Positions 61,014 through 64,000 of a stretch of 64,000 nt of DNA are shown here, piece after piece. How positions within the stretch are numbered: the stretch's first letter is position 1; each line of letters begins with the position of its first letter. The stretch is taken from NCBI RefSeq assembly GCF_000720485.1, contig NZ_JOAX01000026.1, positions 1 through 64,000 on the forward strand. Direction: 5' to 3'. The DNA is from Streptomyces ochraceiscleroticus. GTDB taxonomy: Bacteria; Actinomycetota; Actinomycetes; Streptomycetales; Streptomycetaceae. The position numbers were made by a program, and so were the translations under genes. The notes beneath the pieces were generated by a model. The model did no database searches. It had not been told where the DNA came from and saw only the letters and a list, made by a program, of their open reading frames with translations.

Positions 61014-62435
61014 ATGACTCAACTGGCGGATCTCACAGCACTGCGGCTCACGGCCGGTTACGCGGCGGGCGAGTTCTCCCCCGTCGAGGCGGCGCGGGCC
61101 GCGCTGGACCGGGCGGAGCGGGTGCAGCCGCACGTCAACGCCTTCACCCGGCTGGAGGCCGACGAGGCACTGTCCGCCGCGAAGGAGTCCGCGGAACGCT
61201 GGCGGGCCGGCACCCCGGCCGGACCACTGGACGGCGTACCGGTCACGGTGAAGGACATCATCCTGATGCGCGGCGGGCCGACCCTGCGCGGCTCGCGGAC
61301 CGTGCGCGCGAGTCAGGCGTGGGACGAGGACGCGCCCTCGGTCGCCCGGCTGCGGGAGCAGGGCGCGGTCTTCATCGGGAAGACCACGACGCCCGAGTTC
61401 GCCTGGAAGGGCGTCACCGACAGCCCCCTGCAGGGGATCACCGGCAATCCGTACGACCCGCAGCGCACAGCGGGCGGCTCCAGCGGGGGCGGCGCGGCGG
61501 CGGTGGCGCTGGGCGCCGGGCCGCTGAGCCTGGGCACGGACGGCGGCGGCTCGGTCCGCATCCCCGCCTCCTTCTGCGGCGTCTTCGCGCTGAAGCCGAC
61601 GTACGGGCGGGTGCCGATGTACCCCTCCAGCCCGTTCGGGACGCTGGCCCATGTGGGACCGATGACGAAGAACGCGGCGGACGCGGCGCTCCTGATGGAC
61701 GCGATCTCCGGGCCGGACTGGCGTGACTGGTCGCAGCTCGGCCCGGTGTCCGGCTCGTTCCTGGAGCAGCTCTCGGGACCGGTGGCCGGACTGCGGGTGG
61801 CGTACAGCCCGACGCTCGGCTGGGACGTGCCCGTACGGCCCGAGGTCGCGGCGGCGGTCCGGCGGGCCGTGGAGAAGCTGGCGGAGCTGGGCGCGCACGT
61901 GGAGGAGGTCGACCCCGAGATCGAGGACCCGGTGGAGGCGTTCCACACCCTGTGGTTCAGCGGGATCGCCCGGGTCGTGCAGCCGCTCGGGGAGGAGGCG
62001 CGCGAGCTGCTGGAGCCGGCGCTGCGCACGGTGTGCGAGCAGGGCGAGCGTTACAGCGCGCTGGACTATCTGGCGGCGATGGACGTACGGATGGCACTCG
62101 GACGCCAGATGGGGCGGTTCCACGAGACGTACGACCTGCTCGTCACGCCGACCGAGCCGATCACGGCCTTCGAGGCGGGCGTGGAGGTGCCGAAGGGGTC
62201 GGGGCACGAGCGGTGGACGGGCTGGACGCCGTTCACGTACCCCTTCAACATGACGCAGCAGCCCGCCGCGTCGCTGCCGTGCGGCGTGGACGGCGACGGG
62301 CTGCCGATCGGGGTGCAACTGGTCGCTGCGCGGCACGCGGACGCGTTGGTGCTGCGCGCCGCGCACGCCCTGTACGGGACCGGGGTGGCGGACATCCCGG
62401 CCCCGGCGCTCGCGGCTACGCCCGGCGGAAGCTGA
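61014..62435 (+). CDS. amidase (amidase signature family)
   Basis: The 473-residue enzyme has the Ser-Ser-Lys triad: Lys in PVTVKDIIL, the cis-Ser in GGSSGGGAAAVA and the nucleophile Ser in GTDGGGSVRIPASF. It hydrolyses an amide or an N-acyl compound. The start at 61014 is preferred to ATG 61002 because GGAGGG lies just before it. Its last 20 bp overlap the convergent DUF3830 gene. Confidence 0.93.
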   Translation: MTQLADLTALRLTAGYAAGEFSPVEAARAALDRAERVQPHVNAFTRLEADEALSAAKESAERWRAGTPAGPLDGVPVTVKDIILMRGGPTLRGSRTVRASQAWDEDAPSVARLREQGAVFIGKTTTPEFAWKGVTDSPLQGITGNPYDPQRTAGGSSGGGAAAVALGAGPLSLGTDGGGSVRIPASFCGVFALKPTYGRVPMYPSSPFGTLAHVGPMTKNAADAALLMDAISGPDWRDWSQLGPVSGSFLEQLSGPVAGLRVAYSPTLGWDVPVRPEVAAAVRRAVEKLAELGAHVEEVDPEIEDPVEAFHTLWFSGIARVVQPLGEEARELLEPALRTVCEQGERYSALDYLAAMDVRMALGRQMGRFHETYDLLVTPTEPITAFEAGVEVPKGSGHERWTGWTPFTYPFNMTQQPAASLPCGVDGDGLPIGVQLVAARHADALVLRAAHALYGTGVADIPAPALAATPGGS

Positions 62436-62937
62436 GCGTCTCGCCGAGCGCGCCGGCCCGCCAGAGGTCCTGGCAGGCGTCGGCCATCCGGTCCAGGCCG
62501 TCCACGACGGAGCCCCAGACGATGCCCGGGACCCAGCCCGCGTCGCCGTTGATCAGCAGGTTGTTGCGCTCGTAGAAGAGCGCGAGGTCGACGACGGTGG
62601 CGCGCTCGGCGTGCGCGGCCTTCGCGCCCTGCCGCTCGGCCGCCGCCTCGTATCCGTACGAGGAGGTGGCGAGCTGGGTGTCGGTGAAGGTGAAGTAGCA
62701 CAGGTCGCCGGGGATCGGGGTGATCGTGGGGTTCTCCAGCGGCGGCTCCTCGGGGGCGAAGGGCGGCACCAGGGCGTAGATCTCGTTGCGGGCGTACTTG
62801 GCGTGGTAGACGTCGCCGCCGAGCGGGAGCGCGTCCCAGACGGCGGCGCAGGTGACGGGCGCGCGGTCGTCGAGCAGCTTGGCCGTGCAGCGCACGCCGC
62901 GCTTGTCCAGGGAGACCTCGATGAAGCGGTCGGCCAT
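62416..62937 (-). CDS. DUF3830 (cyclophilin-like) protein
   Basis: The 173-residue protein begins RFIEVSLDKRGVRCTAKLLDDRAPVTCAAVWDALPLGGDVYHAKYARNEIYALVPP, the cyclophilin-like DUF3830 fold. The function is unknown; members often sit beside amidases and amino-acid ABC transporters. AGAGGGG lies five bases before the ATG at 62937. It is divergent from the EhuB-like gene. Confidence 0.88.
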   Translation of the reverse strand: MADRFIEVSLDKRGVRCTAKLLDDRAPVTCAAVWDALPLGGDVYHAKYARNEIYALVPPFAPEEPPLENPTITPIPGDLCYFTFTDTQLATSSYGYEAAAERQGAKAAHAERATVVDLALFYERNNLLINGDAGWVPGIVWGSVVDGLDRMADACQDLWRAGALGETLSFRRA

Positions 62938-62996
62938 GATGACCCCTCTTGGTTGATTGCCATGCTTACCGGGCTTACTGGTTCTTGCCGGTCATT

Positions 62997-63010
62997 GGTG
63001 ATGTATCACC
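62997..63010. promoter_or_regulatory. perfect operator-like palindrome
   Basis: GGTGAT-GT-ATCACC lies in the 279-bp gap between the DUF3830 and EhuB-like starts. It resembles a GntR-type operator. No matching regulator gene is in the window. The remainder of this gap shows no gene. Confidence 0.5.
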
Positions 63011-63216
63011 CGGCACCCTGAGCGTAGGGCGCCCCCGGACACTTCCCCGGGCGGCACGGGAGAAGTCATTTCCCTCCTGTCCCAACCACCCCACACATAG
63101 CCGTTGTTACGCCCAGGTTTCCCTCGCAACTCCGTGTAGGTCCCCTTCGGTACCGGAAGCATCAAGGGCCGGAAACGATCGGCATAGGTACGTCGGCTTC
63201 GGGTAGTCGCGCGCCC

Positions 63217-64000
63217 ATGGCTCCACCAATGGGGAACACCAAAGAAATCAGGCGAAGTTCCGGCAGCGGCCTCCGCCGCCGCACGCTGCTCGCGGGGGTG
63301 GCGGCGCTCGGCGCGGCGGGCGCGATGGGCGCGACGAGCGCCTGCAGCCGGGTCTCGACGGCCGACACCGGCGACGGCGGACACCTGCTGGAACAGCTTC
63401 GTGCCAAGGGCACCGTACGGCTGGGCCTGGCGGGCGAGCAGCCGTACAGCTATATCGGAAAGGACGGGAAGATGACCGGCTCGGCGCCGGCCATCGCCGA
63501 GCGAATCTTCAAGCGGCTGGGCGTGGCGAACGTCCAGCCGTTCGCCACCGAATTCGGCTCGCTCATCACCGGGCTGAATTCCCTCCAGTTCGATGTCGTG
63601 GCCGCCGGGATGTACATCAATCCGGAACGCTGCGAGCAGGTGATCTTCGCCGATCCCGAATACCAGATGCTCGACGCCTTCATCGTGCCGAAGGGGAATC
63701 CGAAGAACCTGCGCTCCTACAAGGACATCGCCAAGGCCGGCGCGCGCATGGCGACCGGCGTCGGCTACGCGGAGATCGACTACGCCAAGGAGGCCGGGGT
63801 CAAGCACATCACGACCCTGCCCGACCAGCTCGCCGGCCTGCTCGCGGTCGAGCAAGGGCGCATCGACGTGTTCGTCGGCACCGCGGTGACCGTGCGGAAC
63901 GTCGTGCGCGAGACCGAGACCACAAAGGCGGAGGCCACCGAGGAAGTCACGCCGTACGTGGACGGAAAGCCGGTCATCGACGTCGGCGGCTTCGCCTTCC
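63217..64000 (+). CDS. ehuB: EhuB-like ectoine/amino-acid ABC transporter substrate-binding lipoprotein, 3' truncated
   Basis: 261 complete codons are present and the gene runs off the window. The N-terminus has a Tat-like twin-Arg (LRRRTLLAGVAALGAAGAMG) and a lipobox TSAC, so the product is an exported lipoprotein. The mature part is a family 3 solute-binding protein (GTVRLGLAGEQPYSYIGKDGKMTGSAPAIAERIFKRLG ... FGSLITGLNSLQFDVVAAGMYINPERCEQVIFADPEY), most like EhuB of ectoine/hydroxyectoine uptake. An in-frame ATG at 63229 is an alternative start. Permease and ATPase genes probably lie beyond the edge. Confidence 0.85.
   Translation, partial: MAPPMGNTKEIRRSSGSGLRRRTLLAGVAALGAAGAMGATSACSRVSTADTGDGGHLLEQLRAKGTVRLGLAGEQPYSYIGKDGKMTGSAPAIAERIFKRLGVANVQPFATEFGSLITGLNSLQFDVVAAGMYINPERCEQVIFADPEYQMLDAFIVPKGNPKNLRSYKDIAKAGARMATGVGYAEIDYAKEAGVKHITTLPDQLAGLLAVEQGRIDVFVGTAVTVRNVVRETETTKAEATEEVTPYVDGKPVIDVGGFAF

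Overview
This window looks like core chromosome of a Streptomyces species. It is very GC-rich, its coding third positions are almost all G or C, GTG and TTG starts are common, and several genes have a -10 box about 7 bp before the start codon, as in leaderless Streptomyces transcripts. From about 20.8 kb to 56.7 kb the gene order resembles, from memory, the Streptomyces coelicolor block around SCO2774-SCO2817 (acyl-CoA catabolism, hexosaminidase, glmS, adpA, orn, tRNA-His, tRNA-Lys, cdgA). I could not check this by search. I see no insertion sequence, prophage, CRISPR array or rRNA. The first 37 bases are Illumina Nextera adapter, so the first gene is truncated and its apparent start is artificial.

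0-11 kb: mainly exported or membrane proteins: a phosphodiester glycosidase, an S37 tripeptidyl aminopeptidase, a fused double ABC exporter, a phytase/esterase-like protein and a GH65 enzyme with a discoidin domain. 11-19 kb: a TPP-dependent decarboxylase-like enzyme and a sodium:solute symporter, divergent from a PucR regulator, then a small double-glycine-leader-like peptide, an agmatinase/guanidinobutyrase and a phosphatase-like protein. This set may be an arginine or guanidino-compound catabolic locus (inference). 19-28.5 kb: CDF metal exporter, TesB thioesterase, acyl-CoA dehydrogenase, and a TetR regulator divergent from a biotin carboxylase, HMG-CoA lyase and acyl-CoA dehydrogenase operon, probably for leucine/isovalerate catabolism. 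Two inverted-repeat operators lie in the divergent promoter region.

28.5-41 kb: amino-sugar metabolism and developmental control. A GH20 hexosaminidase lies next to two DasR-like sites, followed by glmS, a universal stress protein, a small membrane protein, adpA with its TTA (bldA) codon, orn and tRNA-His. After these come an oxidoreductase/AraC divergent pair, a LacI regulator and a GH18 chitinase. 40.7-47.2 kb: a two-component system, a secreted protein, a spermidine-synthase-like protein, an NsdA-like TPR regulator and a histidine phosphatase. 47.5-53 kb: a tightly coupled operon of a RecB/Cas4-like nuclease, a protein of unknown function and an SF1 helicase, followed by a small helical protein and a primase/polymerase-like protein. 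This is the best candidate here for a little-described DNA-processing system. 53-57 kb: tRNA-Lys, an M6-like metalloprotease and a PAS-GGDEF-EAL protein (CdgA).

57-64 kb: a catabolic and uptake cluster: LLM flavin oxidoreductase, two maleate-isomerase-family proteins, a D-2-hydroxyacid dehydrogenase, an amidase, a DUF3830 protein and an EhuB-like binding protein cut by the window edge. Overlapping divergent promoters and a perfect palindrome suggest a coordinated regulon for an unidentified amide or dicarboxylate, possibly ectoine-related.
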